A DNA stretch of 64,000 bases from Drechmeria coniospora (taxonomy: Eukaryota > Ascomycota > Sordariomycetes > Hypocreales > Ophiocordycipitaceae). The notes beneath the pieces were generated by a model. The model was given only the letters and a program-made list of their open reading frames with translations, did no database searches and was not told the DNA's origin. The DNA lies in assembly GCF_001625195.1 (NCBI RefSeq), contig NC_054389.1, positions 8,738,520 through 8,802,519 on the forward strand, read 5' to 3'. The translations under genes and the position numbers were made by a program. This document shows positions 11,619 to 23,580 of this stretch, piece after piece. Position 1 is the first letter of the stretch. The number at the start of each line of letters is the position of its first letter.

Positions 11619-13001
11619 GCTGACGGGTTGGGCACGGCAACTACGCCGGCGGAGGAGGCCTGATGTTGCGATGGCTCAGCGAATAGCTCACCGTCGGCGC
11701 TGATGACGGAGCAGGAGGACTGCCGAGGCGGTGGTGTGCAGCTGTCGGTCGGCGCGGGTGTACCTGGTTCCGCCAACAGACATGACAAGTATTGCCGTAT
11801 TGCTTGCGAGTGGGCAAATGTGCTCCGTACTCTTTCTTGTACTTGGTACTTGTACAGGCCAAGGTACCACCAAGCGGGAAACACATTGTCAATGCTTACT
11901 CTGTAATTACTCCGTACTCCGTACAAGTAAATATTATTAATTACTGTATTAATTACAACTACACCTACGGAGTACGGAGTAAGTACTTGCATTTGCAGTT
12001 ACAGTACTCTTACCTTCGTACTTGTACTAAAATTACAGCAAGTACTCCAGTACGAGGCATCCGAACATCATGAAGTACATGTATATCAAGGAATTGCCAA
12101 CAGCCAAGTGCAGAGCACAAGAACAATACAGTTCAACACATTCTTGCCTATGGCATCACCAGTACAGTCACTTGACAAAAGCGACGATTCAGTTTTGGTA
12201 GCGCTACTCCTACAAATTGAATCGACATTTTTGCCACTCCACTGTGCACTATTCTCGTACAAGTAAATCGGAGGACAACAGCACGGAAATTCAAAGTCAA
12301 ACTGTACGTTCAATTGCTACAGTCTGGGGAATTCAGTGACGTACTTTAGTGACGTAGAGCACTCCTGTGCCGGCGGCTGCCATTCACGGTTTACAAGACA
12401 GTACAGTACAGAAACGAACAATGTGCTTGCATCGGAGACTCCAGGCGTGCCCCGGAACCAGTTACGTCGCTGCTTTGAACAATTTGCCAGGGCAAGGGCG
12501 AGCGGAAGAAGGTTCTCGAAAGTCGAAAGGCACATCCCCTGTGAGCGTACGTAATCTGTTGCTAGAGTCGAACTCGCCAATGGAAACCCCGCCCATGATG
12601 CTCTACGATCCAGCGTAAGCTCGCAACTCTCACGGCAGCCCTCATGACCAGAACATGACCAAACCACAACGCCTTGGTGGCCTGTGCCGCGGAGAGCACG
12701 AACAAACAATGGGGAAGCCGAGACTGCAAATTGTACCGCGGTGCCCGCACGAAGCACGCGCGAGACGGAAACGCACCTGGGCCGCGCCCCCCCGCGAGCC
12801 ACGGCAGCCCCGGCGAGCCACGTCAGCCCCGGCGAGCCACGGCAGCGTACGTCAGAGGGCCTGGTGCCGTCTCATTGCCGCCTAGAAGCAAGCCAACTTG
12901 GCCTTGATCTGTTCTCTCCCCGCGATGCCATCCTCCCCGCACTCGCGCCTCGCTCCAGGGAGGGCGCCCCTCCGCTAGTTGGAGGCGAGCGTCCACTACC
13001 A
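11619..13001. other. Intergenic, EMC10 promoter side / PHO80-like 3' side
   Basis: No gene was recognised. The stretch 11850-12060 is rich in GTAC words with TACTCCGTAC and TACGGAGTA at 11908-11930 and 11965-11985. A 19-nt unit is repeated three times at 12793-12847. Confidence 0.6.
12793..12847. repeat. Short 19-nt tandem repeat, three copies
   Basis: The unit CGAGCCACGGCAGCCCCGG is repeated about three times with one substitution, downstream of the PHO80-like gene. It is non-coding as far as can be seen. Confidence 0.8.
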
Positions 13002-14125
13002 CTACTCGTCATCGTCATCCAAGCCATCCTCCGACGAAGAGTCCGGCTCCAGCTCGTACCCTGGAGCCCGCTCGACGAGGCCTCGATAATAGGCCACGAG
13101 CACCTCGGGGTTGGGGACGATTTTCCAGTCTACGCGGTAGAGAAATTCGAGCTCGAGCAGCTTGAGCTCGGCGACCCTCACGCCGCCCACCCGAGCGTAC
13201 GTCGTGTTGTTCCAGAAGGAGTCGGACAGCCCCTTTGCCGCCACGGTGCCGGCCGTGATGAGGAACCGGTGGACCGTCAGCGTGTTGATGGTGAATTCCG
13301 GATAGAGGGCGCACAGCCGATCGATGTAGTAGACCATGGCGAGCAGCAGAGGCGGCGCCAAGGTGGCATGCTTCGCCAATCGGTGGAGGTAGTCGCGGAC
13401 GGATATTCCGGGCGGGGTTCTGCCGCGACGGTTAGCGATGATGAACGCCATCGTTTGCCTGCCCAACCGCCTCCGGCTGCGACCTACCGTGAATGGAAGC
13501 GAGTGAGGCCGCCGCTCGAAATCCGAATGGAATCGTTCGTCGCGATGAGCTCGCCGAGCATGTGGGCGATGAGCTCGACAATGTCTTCGACGGCGCACAG
13601 TTCGTACCGCAGGGGGAGCAACTTGGCCGGCTGCTCATCCGGTTTCGTCCGCTTCGACGTCGACGGAGCGGCCTCGTCGGAAGCGCCGACGTTCTGGCAG
13701 ACGGAGCCCCTTCGTTTGCTCGGCGAGAGGGAGGGATCCGCCGGGCCAGGATCCGCCGAGCCAGGATCCGCCGAGCCAGCCGGTGCAGCGACGGCCGGGA
13801 TGTCGCCCGAGGAGGCCGGCCCCGTGGCCCGACGGCCGGGAACCGTTTGCCGCGCCACCTCCGGCTCCGTCGGGGCACCGGGGGGCTCGTGGGCCTCGGG
13901 GCCGTCGGGGGAAGCCGTCGGGCCGACGACGGCAGAGGACGGCTTGGTGCGCCGCCGGGAAGGCGATAGGGGCCGAGCGCTGGCGCTGGCGCTGGGGTTG
14001 GGCGCCGGAACCGCCAGCGGCGAGGGCCGCCGAGGCTTGGGCGAAGGCGACTCCGTGCGACCGGGGTGGAAGCGGGCGGACGAGGTGTTGGCGGAGCCCG
14101 CGAGGATGGGAGATGTCGTCAACAT
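13002..14125 (-). CDS. PHO80/PCL-type cyclin
   Basis: This is a cyclin of the Pho80 family, predicted partner of a Pho85-like CDK and so probably involved in phosphate or nutrient signalling. Exons are 13488..14125 and 13002..13419, giving 351 aa. The 68-nt intron has a GTAGGT donor, GCTAAC branch and CGGCAG acceptor, and joins GGLTRFHSR to TPPGISVRDYLHRLAKH. The N-terminal half is Pro/Ser/Ala-rich and disordered, with a SADPGSADPGPADP repeat. The cyclin domain spans roughly residues 170-335, with YELCAVEDIVELIAHML, LAMVYYIDRLCALYP, the helix TVHRFLITAGTVAAKGLSD, ARVGGVRVAELKLLELEF and LYRVDWKIVPN. The C-terminus is acidic (DDDDE). Which yeast paralogue (Pho80 or a Pcl) it matches cannot be settled by eye, so no symbol is given. 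Confidence 0.88.
13722..13790. repeat. 15-nt coding repeat in the PHO80-like cyclin
   Basis: About three imperfect 15-nt units with core GGATCCGCCGAGCCA encode the SADPG repeats in the disordered N-terminal region of the cyclin on the minus strand. The unit length keeps the reading frame. Confidence 0.85.
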
Positions 14126-17100
14126 GACGTGCGGCGCATCGTTAGGAGTCGCAGGATCGCGGGGAGCGGCAGCGAAGTCGTCGCGCGGAGGAGGATCGGG
14201 CGCAGCAGGTTATAGCATGAGGTTGTTGGGCTTGACCTTGAGCGCGCTCCTCGCAGCCGGGGCCGGCGTTGGCGTCGAGGATGCCTCGTGCTCGCGGGAC
14301 GGACGACGATGTGACGGGCGGTGAGCGCTGCCTCGATCGGCGAGTTTGCTCGACGGGTTCGAGGCGCCGAGTCGCAGGGGCCGACGGGACATGTAGCGAC
14401 GAGACGGTGCCAACGACGGTCGGGTTCTCGGCGTCGCTGACCGCTGCGGTTGCCGCCTCTGCCTCGCTTGCTTCGGCGACTTTGTTCGGCCGGCGTCTTG
14501 CCAAAGGACCCGGACGGGGGACAGGGTGCCAGCACGGCAACGGATGAATAGCAATGCCCTGGACGTATGTCTGCCACCGGGGACCGACGCATCCGGGGAG
14601 GAGGAAGGGCGGGGAGCAAAGCAGAGCCAACGACTCGGGGGATGGCAAGCAACGGAGGAAAGCGAGACGGGCAGGGGAAGGGGAGGTGATGAGCGGATGC
14701 GAGATCGGAAGACGGGACGGCGGAGGGCGGACCGTAGTTTTGGTCACGACCAGTCGCCGAGAGGCTGCGTTTTACGATTGTGAGACAGACACAGACGGGT
14801 GACCGAAAGACGACGATGCCCAATGTGGAGCGGACGGGACGACATTAGTGCGAGCATGGACACGACACATTGACAAGACACGGAGCAGTACAAGTACGGC
14901 ATGTAGAGCACAAGTACAGTGTAGGTACCACCAAGTAGGTTTTGATAGCATGAGTACTGAGCACTTGCAGTGCTGGTACAAGCCCAAGTACGTACTTAAG
15001 TAAGTACGTACATGTACCTAGTGCTGGTAACTCTGATGCAACGAGATATTACTGTATACACCAGTGCATGCACTCTGTACCATACGGAGTACATGTACAG
15101 TACTTGTACTGGGCTGTCGGCACTAAACCTTGGCAAGTAAGTACAGTACGTACTTACCAGCATGTGTAAGTACCTAGAAGGTACGTTCACTGCAACTCGT
15201 GGTACGCGTGGTACGCATGCAGTACAGTACTTGCATGGAGTACAATGGCAATTCACGGATGATTGACGAGTACGACTGCTAATACAGGCGGCGTACTAGA
15301 TGGACTGTCCAGTCCAGAGCCAGCACAGGACAAGGTTGACGGTGCTGTACCGCCTCACGCACAAATCTAGGACTATACACAAGTACTGGCAGCATGGCCT
15401 GCAAAGACGAGGCAAGTGCCGAACCAGACCGCCGTTCCAGCTGTCGCAATGGAGAAGCTTGGTGCCAGAGTCAGCAAGAAAGGTAGGCAGAAAATCGTAT
15501 CGCATCTCTAGGCGTACAAGGTGGTATGCACTCTCATACCGGCTGGTCCAGGGACACGGTAGAGGGTGAGGAGAAATGCGGGGGGTGATGGCTCGTGACG
15601 GCGCCTGGCTCCTAGCTTCAGGCCACTGTTGGACCTAGCGCAACCGCGGTGTTGGCGTACGAGTACACAAGTTCGAGGATTGTCAGTGTGCTAGGTACCA
15701 AGTACTAGGTGCTCATGCGATGGTCGTCGGAGCACCTCGCTCATGTTCAGTAAAGCTCCCCAGCCGGCGGCCCCTAATACCTACTGTACGGTTTTGTGGA
15801 TGCTCGGGGCCGATCACGATGCACTCGGAAAGATGTGCCAGGATTCGCAACAGCCATTTTTGTCGAGCATGGCGTATGATGATGATGATGATGATGATGA
15901 TGTATTACGTGTACATGGATTATGAATTCAAGGTGCTGGTGGTGAAAAGTAGTTGTACCACGGAGTAGTGAACGCCTGTAATATGGATGGAGCACGTACT
16001 TGCTTTGCTTGCTCTGCTCCGTACTGTGGTACCCAATGCGGGTGATGGACTCTGAACCAGGTATCAAAAGTGTACTTACTTGTAGTACGGAGTACTCTGT
16101 ACACCGCACCCCAAACATGCAGAGTATTAATACTGCGCATGCATCGTACGCGCCATCATTTGGGGGCTGGCGGGGGGGGCATCCCGCTACCACGTGCTGT
16201 CGAGGTGCCAGATGATTCGTACCTGCAGCTCCCTCCGGCACCGACCTGGTGAGCATCGTATGCGCCAGCGCCTATCCGTACAGTAGGGGAGTAGGCACGG
16301 CAGTAGGTGACAGGATGATGTTCTGGATTGTGATGTTGTTCTTTGCGCTGTCGACAGATAGATCAACAAACCCACAAGCGTGAATGCCGCCTCTCAGCGG
16401 TGGCATAACGCTTCCAGCGGTTGGCACGCCTGTGGTCGCGCGCACTGCACTCTGCAGGTGTAACCAAAACCCGTCAACGACATATTGTACATTAGGAAGG
16501 TAGGTACTCAGTACTAACCCAAGTAAGTACAGTACCTACAAAGCTAGTACTCACCTCCCCTGCAACGAGGTCAGGTACGTGCTGTGCTGAATGTACTCGG
16601 GTTAGTTACAAGAAGTTCCTAGCAGTCACATCCCGTGCAGAGTCGTCGTGCTAGAACGTACTGTAGTGTCCATGACATAAACTACACGCAGGTGTACAAG
16701 TTCTACCGCCCCAGAGAAGCATTGAACCTCCCCGGGACAGCATTTTATTTTGTCAATGATGCAAGTAATATTTATTGCCAATACTCACAAGTCCATGCAC
16801 AATCCAGCAGTGCCCCCACCTGGTGCCAGGTAACGTAAATCTCGGTCATGATCGATCATGTCGATCCACAGGATCTGAGTTCGAGAACAAATACATATTA
16901 GTCTACGAGCAAGTGTCTGCTTGTGCTCGCCATCCCTCCGTTTCATTGACTCGGTGCTGCTCAAAGTATTATTGCTTCGCGGCACACCCGTCGGTGGTTC
17001 CTCGCGCGACGACGTGCCTGCAAGTAGCACAAATTGCTTGCACTAGTACCCAAGCAGGCATAACAAGTGCGGCACTATACTGCATGAGGCAGCACTTGGC

Positions 17101-17723
17101 TCTAGGCCTGCAATACTGTACATCCATCCACCTCCGCGCAGCGTCGCCGACTCCCAACTTGCATATCCTTTCCAGCATGGAGTCCGCCAACCGTCCATCA
17201 TCAGCTGGCAAAGCAAGTCGACCGTTGCTTACCCTATCCTATCAGAGCCTCGGGACACCTACGCCCATTTTTGACATGACCAGCTGTAGCCGTCGTCGTG
17301 GCTGTCGCCGTCGCCGTCCATCGCATGGGCCGCTTTCCCAATCAGGCTCGGAGCTAATCCATTATCCATCCTCCGGGAAGCACGTGCACGCTACCGACCT
17401 TCTGCCATCCGACACCACCACCACTGCCACTTGACGTGACGTGGACGTAGCCGTCAACAACAGCCCAAGCTCCGTCACCGTCGACATCTCTCCCATTTGC
17501 CGTCGCCGAACCAAAAGGCTCGACGACCTCCCCGACGGCGCATACGCGGCGCATGGAAAGCACGCCTCGGCCTGCGAGCTGGCCATCCGTTCCATGATCC
17601 TGGCCGCCAGATGACGACGCCCAACGTTCATCCCAGGCCCCCCTTTGCACCCTCAACGTCGCCCTCCCGACACGAAACCAGAGCTGCCCCCGGTCCGCTC
17701 GCCGCTGGGACGGGCCCGTCTTC
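14126..17723. other. Gene-free 3.6-kb divergent intergenic region before VID28
   Basis: The PHO80-like gene (minus) and VID28 (plus) diverge from this block, so both promoters lie here. Open frames near 14.2-14.8 kb overlap in several frames, which suggests GC-rich non-coding DNA. The stretch 14.88-16.1 kb and around 16.5 kb is rich in GTAC words. A GAT microsatellite lies at 15878-15902. No gene was recognised. Confidence 0.6.
15877..15902. repeat. GAT trinucleotide microsatellite
   Basis: About eight GAT units occur in non-coding DNA upstream of VID28. Confidence 0.9.
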
Positions 17724-20700
17724 ATGGCGCCCCCCCAGAGCTCCCCGATCCTAGCCCAGCTGCGAAGCGCGAAGACGCAGGCCGAGCAGACGGCCGCCCT
17801 TCAAGCGCTCAAGAATGAGATTGTCGGCCACATCCAGAAGAAGGAGGCCTGGATTGCCGTCGGCGTCCTCGAGCCCATCGTCTCGGCCTTGTGCCCGAGC
17901 CGGCCCTCGTGCAAGCCCAACGGCAAGGATGCCTGCCTGCAGCTCCTCTCCCGACCCCTGTCCGAGGAGGACGGCGTCAAGCTGCAGGCCTTGCAGCTCG
18001 TCGCGAGCTTCGCCAACGGTACGCCCTCCCCCCTCGCCCGCCTCCCACCCTACGCACGCGCTGCCGCGGCCGCGAGGAGCCCCCCTTTTTCTAACCAGGC
18101 CATCCTCGACGCTCCAGGAGGACCCCCCTTCCTCGCTCCTCTCCACGCCGCCCGCGTGGTGCCCGCCGTCCTCGCCAACCTCTCGCCGCACGCGAACCCT
18201 CCGCAGATCGTCGCGGCCGTCTTGAAGGTCCTCACCGACATTGCCGACGCCGCCGCCTTGGCCCCCAAGTCGTCGCCGCTTCACATCCACGGCCTCGCCG
18301 ACCACGTCTTCTCCCCCCAGCACGTCGAGTCGCTGAACCTGATACTGTCCATCTCCTCGTCGAGGCACCTGCTGCAGTCGCAGGTCGCCCTCGTCTCGGG
18401 CCTCGTGTCTCGCCTCTGCCGCCACGAGCGGCACCAGCACGCGCTCGCCGCCGCCGGCATCCTCGACTCCCTGGCCACCCAGCTGACCAGCTTCGCCGTC
18501 CGCGACGGACTGGTGGTGCCCGGCGCCGAGGAGCTGGCCTACCAGGACGGCCTGTACGAGGTCTTTCCCGAGCCCGCCTGCGCGGGCGCCAAGATGGGCC
18601 CCATCCTCGAGGCCGTCGCCGCCGTCGTCGGGGAGTCGAGGTACCGCGCCAACAGGCTGGTCAACTCGCCCGCCATCCTGGCCGGCTTCCCCGCCGTCAA
18701 GCTGGAGGAGACGAAGAATGACGGTCGAGGCCCGCGGCAGGCGCCCGTGACGGCCATGGAGTGCATCCTGCCGGCCATGCCCGTCGCGACGGCGCGAAAC
18801 GCGTCGGGGACGCACCCATCCTCGTCGAAGCCGGATCGGTCCGATTCCCGAACGCCCAGTCGTACGTCTTCCCGCCGAAACCTTTCTTCTTTTTCCGCCG
18901 CAGGGGACTCACCGCGCACCCAAGCGCACGCCAGCAACGGCGACGCCACCACCACCACCACCACCACCACCACCACCACCACCACCGCCGCCGCCGAGGA
19001 CGTCGAGTGCCCGCTCCTCCCCTGGCTGATTCATCTGGTGCGGACGCTGAGCGAGCACGACCGGCTCATGGCCGCCGCCGTCCTCGCCGCCCTCTTCAAG
19101 GCCGGCCTGGGAAGGAAAGGGGTGAGGGAGACGAGCATCGGCCTCCTCGTCGTTCCCATCCTCGTCAGCATGATCGCCAAGAGCGACAAGGAGGGCGACG
19201 ACGCCGACGTCCCCGCCACCGCCGCCCAGCGCCTCGTGCTCGAGACGGCGCCGGCCATCCTCGCCCGGCTCGTGGCCGACAGCGAATTCCTTCAGAAGGC
19301 GGCGTACGATTGCGACGCCGTCAAGGTGCTCGGCAGGCTCCTGAAGCGAGCGTACAGGCCGGTGCCGGAGAGCAACCTGCCCAAGCACTGGTCCGCCGAC
19401 GGCGACACGGGCATGGACGTCGAGGAAGCGTCGAGCGCGAATCGACTGGGCGAGTCCGGTCAGGATCCCCTGCTCAGCCACCGCGTCAAGCTGCGGGAAG
19501 GCTCGCTAAAGGCCATCGGCTCCCTGTCGGCGGGCAAGGAGGATTACCGGAAAGCGCTCGTCGCCGAAGACGTCGTCCCCTACGTCGTCGAGTCCCTCTG
19601 CGAGTTCCCGAGGAAGCCACGGCCGGCCAAGGAGAGGCCGAAGGAGAAGGCCGGCAGCGGCGGCGGCGGCGGCGGCGGCGGCGAGGCGGCGAGGAAGGGA
19701 CCGTCGGCCGCGTACGGCACGAACCCCGTCTCCGTCCTCGTCGCCGCCTGCCACGTTGTCAGGGTGCTGGCCCGTTCGGTCAGCGTCCTGCGCACCGCCC
19801 TCGTCGACTACGGCGTCGCGCTGCCGATATTCCGCTTCATGACGCACGACGACGTGAGCGTCCGGATCGCGGCGACGGCGACGGTCATCAACCTCGTCGT
19901 CGAGGTCAGTCCGGTTCGCGAGGTACGTTTGGCCCGGCCCGGCCCCCATTTCTTTCCCCTTTTTCGTCGGACGCGACAGGCACGCGAGCGACGCGGACGC
20001 GACGGCGGCCGAGACGGCGACAGTCTGCTGACGGGGTGGCAGCTTTTGACGGAGCACGGCGTCATGAAGGTCCTCTGCGAGCACGCCCACTCGGACAACC
20101 CGGCGCTGCGTCTCCACGCTCTGTGGGCGCTCAAGCACTTTGTCGACGCCGTCGGACCGGACCTCAAGAAAGCCAGCCTCGAGCAGCTCGAGCCGGGGTG
20201 GCTCGCGCAGCTGATATGCGACGACACGCAGGATGCGGCGCTGCACAGCGCGAGGTTCAAGGAGACGACGGGCGACGACGACCTCGACGAGGACATGGGC
20301 GTGCAGGCGTCGGCCGAGACGTTCCGCTGGCAGTTTGGGAGCAACGGTTCGATGCGCGAGCTCGACGCGTCGCGCTCGACGCGCATGCGCCAGGCCGAGG
20401 ACAGGCTCTCGGCGATCCGCGAGGCCGAGCTCAACCCGGTGCGGCGGGCGCGGAGCGACGACATTGCGATCCAGGAGCAGGGCCTCGACTTTATCCGCAA
20501 CCTCATCGGACGGCCCGAGACGGGGACGCTGTCGGAGACGCCGAGCGAGACGACGGAGATGATCGACCACCTCTTCCGCGAGCTCGGGCAGGATCGGCTG
20601 TTCGAGATGCTCGCGTCGAAGCTCCGGTCGAGGATGCTGCACCCCTTCTCGCGGCGGACGTCGACGTCGGGCCGGGACCAGCGCGTCCTGCACCCGCAGG

Positions 20701-21041
20701 CGAAGATTATCGTCGCCGTGCTCTACATCCTCGTGCACATGGCGGCGAGCATCCCGCGGCACCGCCAGCTCGTCATCGCGCAGACGGATCTCCTGAAGCT
20801 GCTGGCGCAGCAGGCGAGCAGCAAGGACAGGGAGGTGCGCATCGCGCTGTGCCACCTCGTCATCAACCTCACGTGGCGCGACGACGACGGCGAGGGCCAG
20901 CAGTGCACGGCGCGGGCGCACGAGCTCAAGAGGCTCGGCTTCCACTCCAAGATGGAGACGCTCACGCACCAGGACAGAGACCTCGACGTCAGGGAGAGGG
21001 CCAAGACGGCGGCGTTCCAGATGGAGCAGATGACGTACTAG
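17724..21041 (+). CDS. VID28: Armadillo-repeat protein, Vid28/Gid5 (ARMC8) homologue
   Basis: This is the predicted scaffold subunit of the GID/CTLH E3 ubiquitin ligase, which in yeast degrades gluconeogenic enzymes when glucose returns. Exons are 17724..18018, 18118..19922 and 20043..21041, giving 1032 aa. Intron 1 (99 nt) has GTACGC, a CTAAC branch and CTCCAG; intron 2 (120 nt) has GTACGT, a CTGAC branch and GGCAG, joining SPVRE to LLTEHGVMKVLCEHA. Both are multiples of three without stops, so one frame of 1105 codons runs through them. Armadillo-type helical repeats cover most of the protein, for example LKAIGSLSAGKEDYR and HALWALKHFVDAVGPD. Two low-complexity inserts stand out: about 14 Thr near residue 375 and a Gly run near 612. 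The C-terminal part, with EQGLDFIRNLIGR and ALCHLVINLTWR, is typical of ARMC8. Confidence 0.87.
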   Translation: MAPPQSSPILAQLRSAKTQAEQTAALQALKNEIVGHIQKKEAWIAVGVLEPIVSALCPSRPSCKPNGKDACLQLLSRPLSEEDGVKLQALQLVASFANGTPSPLARLPPYARAAAAARSPPFSNQAILDAPGGPPFLAPLHAARVVPAVLANLSPHANPPQIVAAVLKVLTDIADAAALAPKSSPLHIHGLADHVFSPQHVESLNLILSISSSRHLLQSQVALVSGLVSRLCRHERHQHALAAAGILDSLATQLTSFAVRDGLVVPGAEELAYQDGLYEVFPEPACAGAKMGPILEAVAAVVGESRYRANRLVNSPAILAGFPAVKLEETKNDGRGPRQAPVTAMECILPAMPVATARNASGTHPSSSKPDRSDSRTPSRTSSRRNLSSFSAAGDSPRTQAHASNGDATTTTTTTTTTTTTAAAEDVECPLLPWLIHLVRTLSEHDRLMAAAVLAALFKAGLGRKGVRETSIGLLVVPILVSMIAKSDKEGDDADVPATAAQRLVLETAPAILARLVADSEFLQKAAYDCDAVKVLGRLLKRAYRPVPESNLPKHWSADGDTGMDVEEASSANRLGESGQDPLLSHRVKLREGSLKAIGSLSAGKEDYRKALVAEDVVPYVVESLCEFPRKPRPAKERPKEKAGSGGGGGGGGEAARKGPSAAYGTNPVSVLVAACHVVRVLARSVSVLRTALVDYGVALPIFRFMTHDDVSVRIAATATVINLVVEVSPVREVRLARPGPHFFPLFRRTRQARERRGRDGGRDGDSLLTGWQLLTEHGVMKVLCEHAHSDNPALRLHALWALKHFVDAVGPDLKKASLEQLEPGWLAQLICDDTQDAALHSARFKETTGDDDLDEDMGVQASAETFRWQFGSNGSMRELDASRSTRMRQAEDRLSAIREAELNPVRRARSDDIAIQEQGLDFIRNLIGRPETGTLSETPSETTEMIDHLFRELGQDRLFEMLASKLRSRMLHPFSRRTSTSGRDQRVLHPQAKIIVAVLYILVHMAASIPRHRQLVIAQTDLLKLLAQQASSKDREVRIALCHLVINLTWRDDDGEGQQCTARAHELKRLGFHSKMETLTHQDRDLDVRERAKTAAFQMEQMTY
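18948..18986. repeat. ACC trinucleotide microsatellite within VID28
   Basis: An uninterrupted ACC run encodes about 14 Thr residues, followed by Ala codons, inside exon 2 of VID28. It falls between predicted armadillo segments, in a Ser/Thr-rich loop. Confidence 0.9.
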
Positions 21042-23209
21042 CACGTCGCGTCGCGGCCGGCGGCGGGATGGACCTGGGCGAGCCGGACACGAGCGACGCG
21101 AGCGGTGCCTTTGAGGGGACGGAAGACACGGGCGGCGAGAGGCGACGGCGAGGTGGTCGAGCAGGCCGGCCGGCGCGAACCGAGCCCGCATGCACACGGA
21201 GCAGGGCAGGGCGGGCCGCGACGATGGGACGGACGGACCCCTCTCCGTCGTCGACGCAGCAGGGCAGGAGGAGCAGGCGCCGACAGCCGACAGGTCAGGA
21301 CGACGCAGACGACTCTGGCGATCAAGAGCAGCACGCAGCCTACAGATAGTACCGAGCACGCACCGTCCACACTCCATGGCCACGGCCACGTACCCTGTTC
21401 TCTCGTCGTCTTTGTTTCGCGCTCACGAAACCTCCCTCCCCCCTCCCCCCCTTTCCATCCAGACTGCCAAGAATACGGTCAGTCACCCGTCTCGGGCAAC
21501 ACGGCATCCGCAGGACGAAAGCGTGCGAGTCTGAACGAACGAGGCGCCGCCGACGGACGACGACGATGCTGCCAACAAGATGTCGACCGAACCGACCGAC
21601 CTCCTTTTCCCACCTGGGCTGCGGTTTCCGTGCTCGAATCCACGTCGAGGAAAGGGGCATGGGACGGACGGGCTTGACGGATGGGTCAGCGTCAGGAAAC
21701 AACGGGTCCGCGGCCCAAGGTCCCGTCTGCTGGGCGAGACGAGGTCCGTCTCCTCCCGCAGGAGGCAGGCTCGGTGCTCGGTGCCGCGGTGATGGTTTGG
21801 GACAGGGGGTGCGAGGGAGGGGCGTCGCGAAACAGAGGGAGAGGGGGGGGGCTCTCGGTCGGATGCTTTCTCGGCATCACATGCAGGGTCGCTTCTCGAA
21901 ACAAAGCACGTACGCAGTGCCCGTCTGGGAGGGAGGGGGGGAGGGACAGGGTTGGGCTCATGCATGCTGTACGCGTAGTACCTGCCTACCGGCTTTCCGG
22001 CATGGCTAATTACTCGCTCGCCTACGCAGTGTCCGTATCTGCCGGGGCTCGTTCGACGGCAGACTCGACATGGGACAAGCCGGGCAGGGCACTCGGTGCG
22101 GCCAGCCCGATTTCCACGACAGGCAAGGATGCGCCGGCGAGACGAAGGAACGGCGACGGGGGCAGCACGCAATACATCAAGACTGACGGTTCCAGCGTGC
22201 CGGGACCCGTCCGCATGGGTGGGTGGGTGGGCTGAGGTGGGAGGAAGGGAGGGCCGTCGGTCCCAGTCCATGCTGTTGGGTCCGAGTCGACGAGTCGAGA
22301 AGGGATCTCGATCATCCCATTCTCTGCTGATGGCTGCCGAGGGGTCCCGAAAGCTCCTGACGGCTCGTCGCGAGGCTCGGCGAGACGAGGCGAGGCTCGG
22401 CGAGGCGACTGTTGGGGGGGCGTGGAGGAGGGGACGTCGACGTCACGCCGGCCTCGACGGGCTGCCCACCGACTCTCGCTCGCCACCAAGGGCGGCCGCT
22501 AGCGAGGCCCGGCGGGCGTGGCAGGCTTGGTCCTCTCTCGTACCGTCTCGTGCCGACCTACACCTTCGTGCTGCAGGTGTGGCGACGGGCACAAAGCATG
22601 GCGGCGGCAAGCCAGCGTGGGTGGCGAGACCGGCGGATGAGATGGTGAAGGAGGTGCACAGCGTGTCGGGCGTGACCAGCCAGCCAGTGGTCGGAGGGAC
22701 GAAATAGAGCCAACATGGCTGCAACAAGGTGTGGGACGCTAGGGATTCTGCGCCAGTCCCAAAGGAGAAAATGGAAGTACAAGTACAAGGCTGCGACTAG
22801 TTCTAGGACGAGGAGGGGAGATTGAACGACGCTTGACTCGTCCGTCATCGGGGCGCCTTGTTCGTTCCGTGGCTGTGGATCGTCACTCGGCTTCGACTGA
22901 TTCAACGGCGACCGGGCGGCCGGGACCAATCGGACCGTTACTGCAGCTGGTGCGGCTGAAACTGGCGATTGTCCATCATGACAGTTTGCCGATATGCGCG
23001 TTCGGCAATCAGTCAGCTGCGGGCGGTCCATCCATCCGGGTCCATCCATCCGGCCATCTACAAGCAGTAAGGACGAGCACTAGTAATGCTTGTGACGGCG
23101 GTCCATGGTCATGGTGGACGGTGGCAATGCGGTACCGGTACGGAACGAACGGGTCCGAGTCCAAGTACGGAGGAATACATGCAATCAGTAGACGGGGCGC
23201 CAGGTAAAG

Positions 23210-23580
23210 TGCAGCAAGTAGAGTAAGTAGAGTAAGTAGGAGTAAGTACGGAGTATAGTAAGTATAGTATGTAGAGTAAGTATAGTATGTAGAGTAAGTA
23301 TAGTATGTAGAGTAAGTATAGTATGTAGAGTAAGTATAGTAAGTAGAGTAAGTATAGTAAGTAGAGTAAGTATAGTAAGTAGAGTAAGTATAATAAGTAG
23401 AGTAAGTAGAGTAAGTACGGAGTATACTTGGTAAGTATAGTATGTAAAGTAAGTATAGTAAGCAGAGTAAGTACAGTATAGCAAGTACAATAAGTATAGT
23501 ACTTAAGTGCAGTGAGTATAGTAAGTACACTAAGCATAGTAAGTATAGTAAGTACTCCGTACAGCAAGTAAGTACTTGCT
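23210..23580. repeat. Minisatellite with 18-nt core unit
   Basis: The core unit GTAGAGTAAGTATAGTAT (18 nt) and its variant ending AGTAA are repeated head-to-tail, most regularly at about 23260-23405. More degenerate AGTAAGTA-type copies extend to 23580. Open frames with repeated Tyr/Thr/Leu on the minus strand result only from the unit length being a multiple of three. Confidence 0.93.

Noticed and set aside
12684..14324. 546-codon plus-strand frame across the PHO80-like gene
   Set aside because: It is antisense to a spliced cyclin with clear family motifs and has low-complexity Gly/Ser/Arg content.
18862..18903. Possible extra 42-nt intron in VID28 (GTACGT...GCCGCAG)
   Set aside because: It is shorter than normal fungal introns and lacks a CTAAC-type branch point; reading through gives an ordinary Ser/Arg loop.
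19506..21389. 627-codon open frame on the minus strand opposite VID28, and an 862-codon plus frame 18761..21349
   Set aside because: Both are shadows of the GC-rich VID28 exons. Their Arg/Ala/Pro composition has no domain, and VID28 explains the DNA fully.
22558..23049. 163-codon minus-strand frame with a hydrophobic stretch
   Set aside because: One hydrophobic piece only, no family resemblance, and it is surrounded by non-coding repeat-rich DNA.
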